From the NCBI GenBank assembly GCA_946478765.1, contig CAMLDH010000010.1:1-29066 (forward strand): a stretch of 29,066 bases of DNA, in the 5' to 3' direction. The position numbers and the translations under genes were made by a program. The notes under the pieces are model-generated. The model saw only the letters and a program-made list of their open reading frames with translations, did no database searches and was not told the DNA's origin. The DNA is from an uncultured Oxalobacteraceae bacterium. Lineage in GTDB: Bacteria; Pseudomonadota; Gammaproteobacteria; Burkholderiales; Burkholderiaceae. Positions 5,741 through 12,591 of this stretch are shown in pieces; the first letter of the stretch is position 1; every line of letters begins with the position of its first letter.

Positions 5741-7909
5741 TTAGAAATTCGCCGTGATCGTCAATCGCAGCGACCGCGGTTCCAGGGGATGCCGATGCTT
5801 ATCCGCTATCCCTGAGGATGGCTCTCCCTGCAGACGGTCAGTGTAAAAATATTCGGCCGCATGACCTTTGGCGTTGAATACGTTGAACACGTCCAGGCGA
5901 AGTTTGCACGTCGGTGTCAGCCGATACCCAATGTTCGCGTTCCATTCAGATTCCGCTTCGCCTCGTACGCTATTGTCCTCGATTAAGGGGTGCGGGCCGT
6001 TGTAGCGAAATTGCAGCCCACCCGACCAAGGTCCGAGCTTGTCCACCAAAATGCCGAACGAGGCGATCGATGTCGGCGCATCGGGAATGTAGTTGCCAGC
6101 GGGACTGTCGCCGGTATATCTGGCGCGGGTGAAAGCGATATCCGAGTTCAGTTCGATCCAACGAAACGGCCGGTATTGCAGTGAAAATTCCACCCCTCGC
6201 CGCCGGCTGGCCGGCCCGGCGACAGTCTGTCCCGCATCGGCGTCGTAGGTCAACTCGGAATCGAAGTCGATTTGGAAAAGTGTCGCCGCAAACTGCAGGT
6301 GTGGAATAACAGTGGAGCGTAAGCCGATCTCTTTGCCGAACGACTTTACCAGAAACGGCTCGTCGCCCTGGCCCGTGGCGGCATTGGTCAAGGATGGCAT
6401 GGCGCCTCGTACATCGTTGGAGTGAAAACCGCGACCGGCACTTACATAGAATTCGGTCATGGCCCACGGGCCGAATACCAGGCTGGCTTTCGGCTGAAAC
6501 AAGGCCGCACTGGCGGCATTCGATTCGCCTGTGAGGCGGTTGGCATCGATCGCGCGGTAGTAATCCTCGCGCGCGCCCAGGACCGATCTGAACCAGGGCG
6601 TCCAGTACGTGCTGTTCTCGGCGTAGAGGCCCACGCTCCCTTCCTTCACCTGATCGTGGTTTAGCATGGATAGCCACGTGCGCTGCCGGGTATGCTGAAG
6701 ATCGACATCGGCATGATCGTATCGCGCCTGTGCGCCTATCGTTGTGATGCTCTTCAAACCGAACAATGCGCCAATGCTCTCGTAACTGGCCGCCCCTCCC
6801 ACGATCGTCCGCCGCTCGTTCTGCGCATGTTGATCGCCGTCGACCGGATCGTCGAGAAAATGGGTGAGATTGTTCCACAGCGTCAATTGGTTACGGATGA
6901 CATAGGCATTGGCATGGAACCCCCAATCCTCTCCGCTACGCGCATAGCGTCCGGACAGGCTATAGCGTTCCGCCTGACCGCCGTCGGACGGATCGAGCGT
7001 ACCGAAGCGGTCGATCAGGCCTTGCGCAACGGCGCGATCAGGCTGGTCATTGGTTGCATTCCAGCGCCCCTTGTAAGCCATGCCCGTAACAGAAAATCCG
7101 TCACTGGCATTGCCCTGGCTGTAACGCAGGACGGCGTTTGCCTTGTGCAGATTGTCAGGCTGCGTCCAGGGGCCGGCGAGACGCACCAGTTCGCCCGCCA
7201 CCAGCAGGCGCCCGGCGCCCATGTCCCGCGTTCCGCCGGCAAACACGCGCTGATCGCCGAGCGTACCGGCACTCAACGAGATCTGGTCGTCGAGTTGATC
7301 GCGATAGCCGATGTGGTCACTGCCCACCGACGCGAAATCGCCCTCGCTCGCATAATAAGGTCCTTTGGTGAAGCGTACGCCGTTGGCAAGCTCCGGAATG
7401 AAAAAGTTGAGGTCGGTATATCCTTGTCCATGCGCGTGCGTGCGCATATTCACCGGCATCTCGTCAACGTAGGTGGCAAGATCGGTGCCGTGGTCGAGAT
7501 TAAAGCCGCGCAGAAAATACTGGTTGGCCTTGCCCTCGCCGGAATGCGCGGTCACCACCAGACCCGGAATGGTCTCCAGCAACTGGCCCACTCGGTACAC
7601 GGGTCGCAACTCGAGTTCCTGCCGTGTGATAACACCTTCGCTGGCGGTCGTCGCACTGCCGATCAGATTCTGCACCGAGGCTGTAATCACTATTTCGTCA
7701 AGCTTGTCCTCGCGGGTCGCGCCCTGAGGATAATTTGCGGCCGGACTTCGCGGTCCCGAACGCGGGCCGTTGTCGATGGAGGCCGGTGATACTGCATCTT
7801 CGGCAAAAGCCTGTGTCACAAGAAGGAGCCCCGCAATCAGGCCGGCAAAAAGCGGTCTCGAATGACGGCTTCGACGTGGCGCTTTTTCCGCTGCGGGAAG
7901 CGTCTTCAT
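5741..7909 (-). CDS. btuB: TonB-dependent outer-membrane receptor, probably for cobalamin/cobinamide
   Basis: A 722-residue outer-membrane receptor. The N-terminus has a basic stretch and the hydrophobic segment PLFAGLIAGLLLVTQAFA, a signal peptide ending near AFA|ED. Next comes a TonB-box-like DEIVITAS, a plug domain (VGQLLETIPGLVVTAHSGEG, NQYFLRGFNLDHGTDLATYVDEMPVN) and a long beta-barrel ending RLTITANF, with a C-terminal phenylalanine as required for outer-membrane insertion. ATG 7909 is chosen over the frame's first start (8062), because AAAAGAGCAGCG lies just upstream and the signal peptide follows. The upstream cobalamin riboswitch is the main evidence for B12 as the substrate; the protein alone does not define the ligand. 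A 157-bp element sits in its leader. Confidence 0.8.
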   Translation of the reverse strand: MKTLPAAEKAPRRSRHSRPLFAGLIAGLLLVTQAFAEDAVSPASIDNGPRSGPRSPAANYPQGATREDKLDEIVITASVQNLIGSATTASEGVITRQELELRPVYRVGQLLETIPGLVVTAHSGEGKANQYFLRGFNLDHGTDLATYVDEMPVNMRTHAHGQGYTDLNFFIPELANGVRFTKGPYYASEGDFASVGSDHIGYRDQLDDQISLSAGTLGDQRVFAGGTRDMGAGRLLVAGELVRLAGPWTQPDNLHKANAVLRYSQGNASDGFSVTGMAYKGRWNATNDQPDRAVAQGLIDRFGTLDPSDGGQAERYSLSGRYARSGEDWGFHANAYVIRNQLTLWNNLTHFLDDPVDGDQHAQNERRTIVGGAASYESIGALFGLKSITTIGAQARYDHADVDLQHTRQRTWLSMLNHDQVKEGSVGLYAENSTYWTPWFRSVLGAREDYYRAIDANRLTGESNAASAALFQPKASLVFGPWAMTEFYVSAGRGFHSNDVRGAMPSLTNAATGQGDEPFLVKSFGKEIGLRSTVIPHLQFAATLFQIDFDSELTYDADAGQTVAGPASRRRGVEFSLQYRPFRWIELNSDIAFTRARYTGDSPAGNYIPDAPTSIASFGILVDKLGPWSGGLQFRYNGPHPLIEDNSVRGEAESEWNANIGYRLTPTCKLRLDVFNVFNAKGHAAEYFYTDRLQGEPSSGIADKHRHPLEPRSLRLTITANF

Positions 7910-8082
7910 ACGCTGCTCTTTTTTGATGCGATTGGCATTGTTTGCATGCGGCCTGCGTTCGCTGCATCGGATACGGCACGAAGGGAATAAGACGGCAATG
8001 GCAATTGCCACGGCCAACGGCTTGGCCACCGCAGGGGCGGGCCATGAAACGGGTAAGGTCATGATCGAATTTCAGAAAATAA

Positions 8083-8239
8083 GGTGATTTCCGGGAATGA
8101 ATATCCCATGGTCGTGGTGCAGACGGGATGCGATGCAAGGCGTGACGAGTGCCGTGTGGCGGGCCACACAAACGAGGAACAACGCAGCAGCGCGCCCGTA
8201 TGCGCCGCGAAAATGGGATATTTGTTCACGGAAATCACC
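8083..8239. mobile_element. 157-bp MITE-like element with TAA target duplication in the btuB leader
   Basis: The element is bounded by GGTGATTTCCGGGAATGAAT (from 8083) and the complement of GGTGATTTCCGTGAACAAAT (ending 8239). The 27-bp terminal repeats match at 24 positions. A TAA triplet flanks each side (8080-8082 and 8240-8242), the 3-bp TNA duplication typical of the IS5-family IS1031 group; that assignment is inference. It encodes nothing recognisable. It lies between the cobalamin riboswitch and the btuB start codon. Confidence 0.7.
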
Positions 8240-8246
8240 TAAGCAA

Positions 8247-8270
8247 CCAGCCGACTTCCCCGTGGGCTGG
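8247..8270 (-). terminator. Candidate expression-platform hairpin downstream of the riboswitch
   Basis: On the minus strand CCAGCC-CACGGGGAAGTC-GGCTGG forms a GC-rich 6-bp stem, followed by TTGCTTA. Here the 157-bp element interrupts; beyond it the leader resumes TTTTCTG. Without the element the hairpin would be followed by TTGCTTATTTTCTG, a plausible terminator U-tract. The stem is short, so this is a tentative call. Confidence 0.4.
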
Positions 8271-8375
8271 ATTGAACAGAAATGCTGAGACTGGCCACGA
8301 CAATCGATAGGGATGATGCCGGCTATCAACATCTCCCGTTCGCATCGCGAACATCCCCGTCCGCAGCACTTCCAC

Positions 8376-8580
8376 CTGTCCTGGCCGGTATCCGGGCTAG
8401 CAAGTCAAACCGCCTCACCTTCCCATGCACATGCACAGTGGTATCGAGAGACAGCCCGTCGCTCCGTATGAAGCGACGCTTGTTTACCGTTGCGGGGGCA
8501 GCACACCTTGACTGAACAATCAGCTTCGTGTTTCCCGTTTAACTGCACACATGAACATGTGTGCGGGCACCAAAACCTGA
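8376..8580 (-). promoter_or_regulatory. Cobalamin (B12) riboswitch
   Basis: Read on the minus strand, the landmarks of the cobalamin aptamer occur in the right order. They are GGTTTTGGTGCC (8577-8566), a stem-loop GCACACATGTTCATGTGTGC, TTAAACGGGAAACACGAAGC, GTGCTGCCCCCGCAACGGTAA, CCACTGTGCATGTGCATGGG with AAGGTGAGGC, and the B12-box-like AGCCCGGATACCGGCC (near 8398-8383). The aptamer starts within a few bases of the predicted transcription start. In this RNA family, ligand binding lowers expression of B12 uptake and synthesis genes, so it should repress the btuB receptor and possibly the cob genes behind it when B12 is plentiful. Confidence 0.93.
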
Positions 8581-8582
8581 CA

Positions 8583-8588
8583 ATTATA
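8583..8588 (-). promoter_or_regulatory. -10 box of the riboswitch-btuB promoter
   Basis: A perfect TATAAT on the minus strand at 8588-8583 places transcription start near 8576, right at the 5' edge of the cobalamin aptamer. No convincing -35 box is seen at 16-18 bases, so the promoter may be activator-aided or rely on its AT-rich upstream DNA. Confidence 0.6.
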
Positions 8589-8589
8589 A

Positions 8590-8844
8590 AACCGATAAGA
8601 AAAATAAGCATGCGAAATCAACAGGTATTCCATGCATGGGGGAATGGCTGGCGCCGATATTGGTGGAGACCGTTTTCCCACCATTGCAAGAAGGGGGAAA
8701 GCCTTTGGTCCAAGGCGCAGAAGGGGGCTGTATTTCAATTGAATCGATCCCAGCAGGTTCTCGATCACTCCGGCAAGAATTGGAAACGCGGCCTGAATGT
8801 GTGCCGCAGCATGACGTCGATATACAATACGAAAAAACGCATTG
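8590..8844. other. Intergenic stretch between divergent btuB and glycine-zipper promoters
   Basis: About 250 bases with small open frames on both strands but no ribosome sites, family motifs or repeats that I can recognise. It separates two divergent transcription units. Confidence 0.5.
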
Positions 8845-8872
8845 TTGCGTCAGAAACATTCTCTTACATAAT
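8845..8872 (+). promoter_or_regulatory. Candidate promoter of the glycine-zipper gene
   Basis: TTGCGT (8845-8850), a 16-base spacer, then CATAAT (8867-8872). This gives a leader of about 60 bases before ATG 8939. Confidence 0.45.
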
Positions 8873-8938
8873 TCTTGTAGTCCGTCCGCGCAATTCTGCG
8901 TTTACTGGTTTATCTATTGAAAAGACAGGGAGCGTTTC

Positions 8939-9436
8939 ATGAAAATGTCATTTTGCGCAAGTATTCCGCTACTATTTTTAGGCACCATTTCATCCGCGCA
9001 GGCGGCCGATTTTGACGATTACGCGCGCGTGGTGAGCGTGTCGCCGCAGGTCGAGCAATTCAATCGGCCGCGCCAGGAATGCCGAACCGAATATGTGCAG
9101 GTGCAGCGCCCGCAACAACGCGGCGTCGGCGGCTCCATCATTGGCGGTTTAGCCGGCGGCATTATCGGCAATCAGGTGGGCGGCGGCAATGGCCGCACCG
9201 CCGCGACTGCGGTTGGCGCGATCACCGGCGCAATCGTCGGGGACCGGATGGAAAACAACAACGAGACGGCCGTCACGGAACAGCCGGTGCGCCAGTGTCG
9301 CATGGTCGACCATTGGGAATCGCGCACCGTCGGATACAACGTGGTGTACGAATATCGCAACCATACCTACAGCAGCGTGATGCCCTATGATCCGGGCGAA
9401 AAAGTGAAATTGCACGTGTCTCTCACACCGCAGTGA
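8939..9436 (+). CDS. Glycine-zipper (2TM / 17-kDa surface-antigen type) envelope protein
   Basis: A 165-residue exported protein. The first 22 residues form a signal peptide ending SSAQA|AD with no lipobox cysteine at the cleavage site. Residues 62-101 are a glycine-zipper membrane segment: GVGGSIIGGLAGGIIGNQVG, a polar link GGGNGRT, then AVGAITGAIVGDRM. The remainder is soluble, has a cysteine on either side of the zipper (EC near 48 and QC in the C-terminal half) and ends in a beta-rich YEYRNHTYSSVMPYDPGEKV part seen in related 17-kDa antigens and SlyB-like proteins. The role is probably structural in the envelope; the exact function is unknown. The ribosome site AGGGAG is well placed, and a strong terminator follows. 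Confidence 0.8.
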   Translation: MKMSFCASIPLLFLGTISSAQAADFDDYARVVSVSPQVEQFNRPRQECRTEYVQVQRPQQRGVGGSIIGGLAGGIIGNQVGGGNGRTAATAVGAITGAIVGDRMENNNETAVTEQPVRQCRMVDHWESRTVGYNVVYEYRNHTYSSVMPYDPGEKVKLHVSLTPQ

Positions 9437-9482
9437 TCCGTTTGCCTTTACGACCTGCGGCCGAGACTTGGCAGTCTGGAAT

Positions 9483-9530
9483 TCGGCCGTTACGGCAATC
9501 GATGCCGCAACGGCCGATTGCTTTTCGTTT
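9483..9530 (+). terminator. Intrinsic terminator of the glycine-zipper gene
   Basis: TCGGCCGTT-A-CGGCA-ATCGA-TGCCG-C-AACGGCCGA forms a long GC-rich stem with one internal mismatch, followed by TTGCTTTTCGTTTT. It may also shield maiA, which converges on it. Confidence 0.85.
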
Positions 9531-9611
9531 TAGCAAAATTCAAGGAATTGCATGAGAAAGTAGAACTGAGGATGGTAATCGGTACATGTGCCCGGTACAT
9601 ATCCGACGATC

Positions 9612-10268
9612 TCACTCTGCATCCGGTTGCATGGCCGGCGCGGCATTGGCAAACGCTTCAAGCGCGAGACAGATTTCGTTGATGCGCATGATGGTCGGCA
9701 TCGCCGACAAATCGCAATGGAAGCGCTGCGCATTCGCAATTTGCGGAATCAACAAGCAATCGGCTAGCGTGGGCGAGTCGCCATAACAAAACGTTCCAAC
9801 CCGGCTATCGTTGGCAAGCACCGCTTCGGCTGCAGCCAATCCTTGCTCGCACCAATGGCGATACCACGCATCCTTGTCGGCTTCGCTGACCTTCAAGTCG
9901 CGCACCAGATAGCGCAGCACCCGCAAGTTGTTCAGCGGATGGATTTCACACGCGATCGATAAACCGATGCTGCGCACATAGGCGCGGTCGGCCGGCGCTT
10001 GCGGCAGAAGCGGCGGCTGCGGATACACCTCCTCCAGATACTCGATAATCGCCAGCGACTGCGTTAATGCAGTATTGCTATTCGCGGCATCGTCGATCAA
10101 TGCGGGTACCAATGCGTCCGGGTTGAGTTTGCGATACTCCGGAGAAAACTGTTCGCCGCCGTTTTTGACCAGGTGAACCGGCACGACGTCGTAGGTGAGC
10201 CCTTTCAGGTTAAGCGCAATCCTCACGCGATATGAAGCCGAACTGCGAAAATAGCTATAAAGTTTCAT
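9612..10268 (-). CDS. maiA: Maleylacetoacetate isomerase (zeta-class glutathione S-transferase)
   Basis: A 218-residue cytosolic enzyme that uses glutathione to isomerise maleylacetoacetate (or maleylpyruvate) to the fumaryl form in tyrosine/homogentisate or gentisate breakdown. The N-terminal thioredoxin-like domain has KLYSYFRSSASYRVRIAL, the zeta-class glutathione motif (usually SSCSxRVR; here the cysteine is alanine while the serines remain). NPDALVPAL and TQSLAIIEYLEE (glutathione-binding Q-S) follow. The C-terminal helical domain has the expected SIACEIHPLNNLRVL and GDSPTLADCLLIPQ. The start has AAAGAGTAAGG upstream. It stands alone: no fumarylacetoacetase or dioxygenase gene is next to it, and the neighbouring DNA holds a transposase relic. 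Confidence 0.9.
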   Translation of the reverse strand: MKLYSYFRSSASYRVRIALNLKGLTYDVVPVHLVKNGGEQFSPEYRKLNPDALVPALIDDAANSNTALTQSLAIIEYLEEVYPQPPLLPQAPADRAYVRSIGLSIACEIHPLNNLRVLRYLVRDLKVSEADKDAWYRHWCEQGLAAAEAVLANDSRVGTFCYGDSPTLADCLLIPQIANAQRFHCDLSAMPTIMRINEICLALEAFANAAPAMQPDAE

Positions 10269-10342
10269 GCCTTACTCTTTCCATGTCCTTTGCGTGCGCA
10301 CCGGTTGCGCCGCCCAGAAAATCAATTTATTTTCACGCGCAG

Positions 10343-10661
10343 TTAAAAAAATGGCGCTTCGCGGCCGCTGCCGCCCATTTCCCTCGCATGTCCCACCCCC
10401 TTGAGCAGCTTGAAGAACGTTTCGATCTGCCAGCGGAAGTAATGCCACAGCGCCAATTGCGCATCGTCGACATTCCCGGATACAGCGATCCCGACAAGCA
10501 GTGCGGCGTAACGTAACCTTTTCATTGCCCAGAAAACGCCACAACGCCTGCGTATGGGCCAATCCGCTTGCGCCATCGGCCAGCGCTTTGAATGCATTAC
10601 GGATATTGCTCATCAAGTGGTTCACCGTTTGGGTGAGAACGCTACAGGTGCGATTGCACAT
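10343..10661 (-). pseudogene. Degraded IS4-family-like transposase
   Basis: Two minus-strand frames carry pieces of one transposase. The first (from about 10661) has NIRNAFKALADGASGLAHTQ followed by ALWRFLGNEKVTL, the usual N-terminal part of an IS4-type transposase. Around 10510 the likeness jumps to the other frame, which reads LALWHYFRWQIETFFKLLKG, the C-terminal 'YREK'-type region with the catalytic glutamate (R-x3-E-x6-K spacing kept). The central part with the two catalytic aspartates is missing. The join lies at or near a repeated GTTACG (..GGTTACGTTACG..), so a deletion plus frame change has occurred. The 3' end degenerates next to the maiA promoter. It cannot be active. No terminal repeats were confirmed. 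Confidence 0.7.
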
Positions 10662-10684
10662 TTTTCCTGCTCTCTGGCGTTTTC

Positions 10685-10703
10685 GGTGCTCCAGTGGAGC
10701 ACC
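10685..10703. repeat. Perfect 8-bp hairpin upstream of the transposase relic
   Basis: GGTGCTCC-AGT-GGAGCACC. It lies just upstream of the transposase fragment on its coding strand, so it may be a leftover of the insertion sequence end. There is no T-tract. Confidence 0.4.
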
Positions 10704-10709
10704 CTCCTC

Positions 10710-10880
10710 CTAGTATTACAGTTGTAGATTAACTTTCAGCGTTTCTTTCGATAACTGCCAAGAAACGTTTGATAGATCAGCAGCAATATTTTGCGATTAA
10801 ACGTAGTTTTTTGAGAAAGATTTTTGACCAAAAATTGGCACGAATGAGCGTAACAAAACAAAGTACAACTGTAGTACTAG
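10710..10880. repeat. 171-bp AT-rich segment framed by inverted CTAGTA(T/C)TACAGTTGTA
   Basis: A 17-bp sequence at 10710-10726 is repeated in inverse orientation at 10864-10880 with one mismatch. Each copy contains TACANNTGTA (10717-10726 and 10864-10873), which is itself a palindrome and matches the operator core known for CopY/BlaI/MecI-type repressors. The interior is AT-rich, has a further CGTTTCTT...AAGAAACG stem and encodes nothing obvious. It may be a small non-autonomous element or the leftover control region of a lost operon. Confidence 0.5.
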
Positions 10881-11003
10881 CAGAATGCAGTCTGCATCGT
10901 CGTCTCGCCTAGCCTAGCCAGAGAACCGGAAAAACGCACACTCGTACCTGTCCAACTGCCGTTTCTAAGATGATGCTGTCAATAGAAAATTCTGCAAGGC
11001 AAA
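10881..11003. other. Gene-free stretch before the livF terminator
   Basis: No coding frame, repeat or promoter that I can support. Confidence 0.5.
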
Positions 11004-11043
11004 GCAAAACCGCCTTGAGGTTTCCCTGCAAGGCGGTTTTTGC
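11004..11043 (-). terminator. Intrinsic terminator of livHMGF (usable in both directions)
   Basis: GCAAAACCGCCTTG-AGGTTTCCCTG-CAAGGCGGTTTTTGC. The stem is strong and GC-rich, flanked by A-run and T-run, so it works on either strand. It lies 42 bases beyond the livF stop. Confidence 0.88.
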
Positions 11044-11085
11044 TCTGTTGTCTGTTCAGACAAATCGTTGACGGATCAAGCTTGA

Positions 11086-11811
11086 TCAGCCTTCACCCAG
11101 ATATGCTTCCCGCACTTTCGGATCGTCCAACATGTCTTTTGCAACGCCCGTCATCGTGATCAATCCGGACTCCATCACATATCCCCGGTGCGCGGCTTGC
11201 AGTGCAAGCTTGGCATTTTGCTCGACGAGCAGAATCGTCACACCCTGCGCTGACACATTGCGCACGACTTCGAAGATCTTTTCAACCATGATCGGCGACA
11301 ATCCCATCGACGGTTCATCCAGCAATAGCAACTTCGGATGGCTCATCAATGCGCGCGCCATCGCCAGCATTTGCTGCTCGCCGCCTGACAAGGTGCCGGC
11401 CATCTGCGCTGCACGCTCTTTCAAGCGCGGGAAAACTGCAAACCATTTCTCAATATCTGCATTGATACCCGCTTTATCGTCGCGGGTATAAGCGCCCATC
11501 TGCAGATTTTCTTGGATCGACATCCGCGTAAACACACCGCGTCCTTCCGGCACCATCGCCAGATTTCCCTTGACAAGCTGAAAAGAGGAACGTCCCTTGA
11601 TGGGCTGGCCAACGTACTCGATATGGCCTTCCACCTTGCAATCCGGCAGCGTACCGGTAATCGCCTTCAGCGTCGTGGTCTTGCCGGCGCCATTTGCGCC
11701 GATCAAGGTAACCAGTTCACCTTTATTGACTTCAAAAGCAACACCTTTGACAGCCTGGATTCCACCGTATGCGATTTTCAGGCCGCTGACTTTCAATACA
11801 TTTTCACTCAT
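11086..11811 (-). CDS. livF: Branched-chain amino acid ABC transporter ATP-binding protein LivF
   Basis: A 241-residue ATPase, one of the two that power the LivHM importer. Walker A GANGAGKTT is at 38-46, signature LSGGEQQ at 141-147, Walker B LLLLDEP at 161-167, followed by SMGLSPIMVEKIFE, which is typical of LivF, and the H-loop region LLVEQNAKLAL. It ends VREAYLGEG, the usual LivF tail. ATG 11811 shares its A with the livG stop (TAATG), and GGGAGGG lies upstream, so the longer frame from 11922 is rejected. The substrate range of this family includes Leu/Ile/Val, amides and urea; the sequence does not decide which. Confidence 0.93.
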   Translation of the reverse strand: MSENVLKVSGLKIAYGGIQAVKGVAFEVNKGELVTLIGANGAGKTTTLKAITGTLPDCKVEGHIEYVGQPIKGRSSFQLVKGNLAMVPEGRGVFTRMSIQENLQMGAYTRDDKAGINADIEKWFAVFPRLKERAAQMAGTLSGGEQQMLAMARALMSHPKLLLLDEPSMGLSPIMVEKIFEVVRNVSAQGVTILLVEQNAKLALQAAHRGYVMESGLITMTGVAKDMLDDPKVREAYLGEG

Positions 11812-12581
11812 TAGTGAGACCCTCCCAAATATGCCTCGATGACCGCCGGATTTTTTTGTACGTCGGCAGGTATGCCTTCCGCAATCGGCTTGCCGTAATC
11901 GAGAACAGTGATTCGGTCGCACAGCCCCATCATCAATTTCACATCGTGTTCGATCAGCAGGATGGTTTTGCCTTCCGCCTTGATCTTGACGAGCAGTTCG
12001 CGCAGTCCTAATTTCTCGGTCGCGTTCATGCCAGCCGCCGGTTCATCGAGCGCCAGCAACTGGGGCTCGGTCGCCAGTGCACGAGCGATTTCCAGACGGC
12101 GCTGGTCGCCATAGGACAGATGCCGGGAAGTGCGCTCTGCGAATTTCGCGATACCGACGAAATCCAGCAACTCCATTGCACGCTTGCGAATCGCCGCTTC
12201 TTCTTCACGAGCGGCACGGTGGTGCAGTACTGCGCCGAGCACGCCTTGATGGGTGCGCACATGACGGCCGACCATCACGTTTTCCAGCGCGGTCATCTCG
12301 CTAAACAGACGGATGTTCTGGAACGTCCGCGCGATACCGGCCTTCGCAACTTCATGCGGCGCCGACGGCGAATACGGCTTGCCGGCGAGTTCGAAAGTGC
12401 CGGTGTCCGGTTGATACAAGCCGGTGATCACGTTGAAGAACGTCGTCTTGCCGGCGCCATTGGGGCCGATCAAGCCATAAATCTGGCCCTTGGCAATCTT
12501 GACCCCGACTTCGGACAGCGCTTGCAGGCCGCCGAAGCGCTTGTTAACACCGGCAATATTCAGAATGATTTGTTCGCTCAT
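11811..12581 (-). CDS. livG: Branched-chain amino acid ABC transporter ATP-binding protein LivG
   Basis: A 256-residue ATPase paired with LivF. Walker A GPNGAGKTT is at 39-47, AGIARTFQNIRLF gives the Q-loop in its LivG form, signature LSYGDQRRLEIARAL begins at 155, Walker B LLALDEPAAGMN begins at 175, and LLIEHDVKLMMGLCDRI carries the H-loop. AYLGGSH closes the protein. The ATG at 12581 has AAGGAG directly upstream, and that site overlaps the livM stop (TAAGGAG). The frame remains open upstream to 12710, but those codons are inside livM. The four-base-scale spacing shows a single translated operon livH-livM-livG-livF. Confidence 0.93.
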   Translation of the reverse strand: MSEQIILNIAGVNKRFGGLQALSEVGVKIAKGQIYGLIGPNGAGKTTFFNVITGLYQPDTGTFELAGKPYSPSAPHEVAKAGIARTFQNIRLFSEMTALENVMVGRHVRTHQGVLGAVLHHRAAREEEAAIRKRAMELLDFVGIAKFAERTSRHLSYGDQRRLEIARALATEPQLLALDEPAAGMNATEKLGLRELLVKIKAEGKTILLIEHDVKLMMGLCDRITVLDYGKPIAEGIPADVQKNPAVIEAYLGGSH

Positions 12582-12591
12582 ATTGTTCTCC

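Noticed and set aside
6692..7789. A 365-codon plus-strand frame
   Set aside because: Antisense to the TonB-dependent receptor; no family features.
7910..8062. Possible 51-residue N-terminal extension of the btuB product
   Set aside because: The signal peptide and ribosome site fit ATG 7909; the extension is non-conserved in look and part of the long riboswitch leader.
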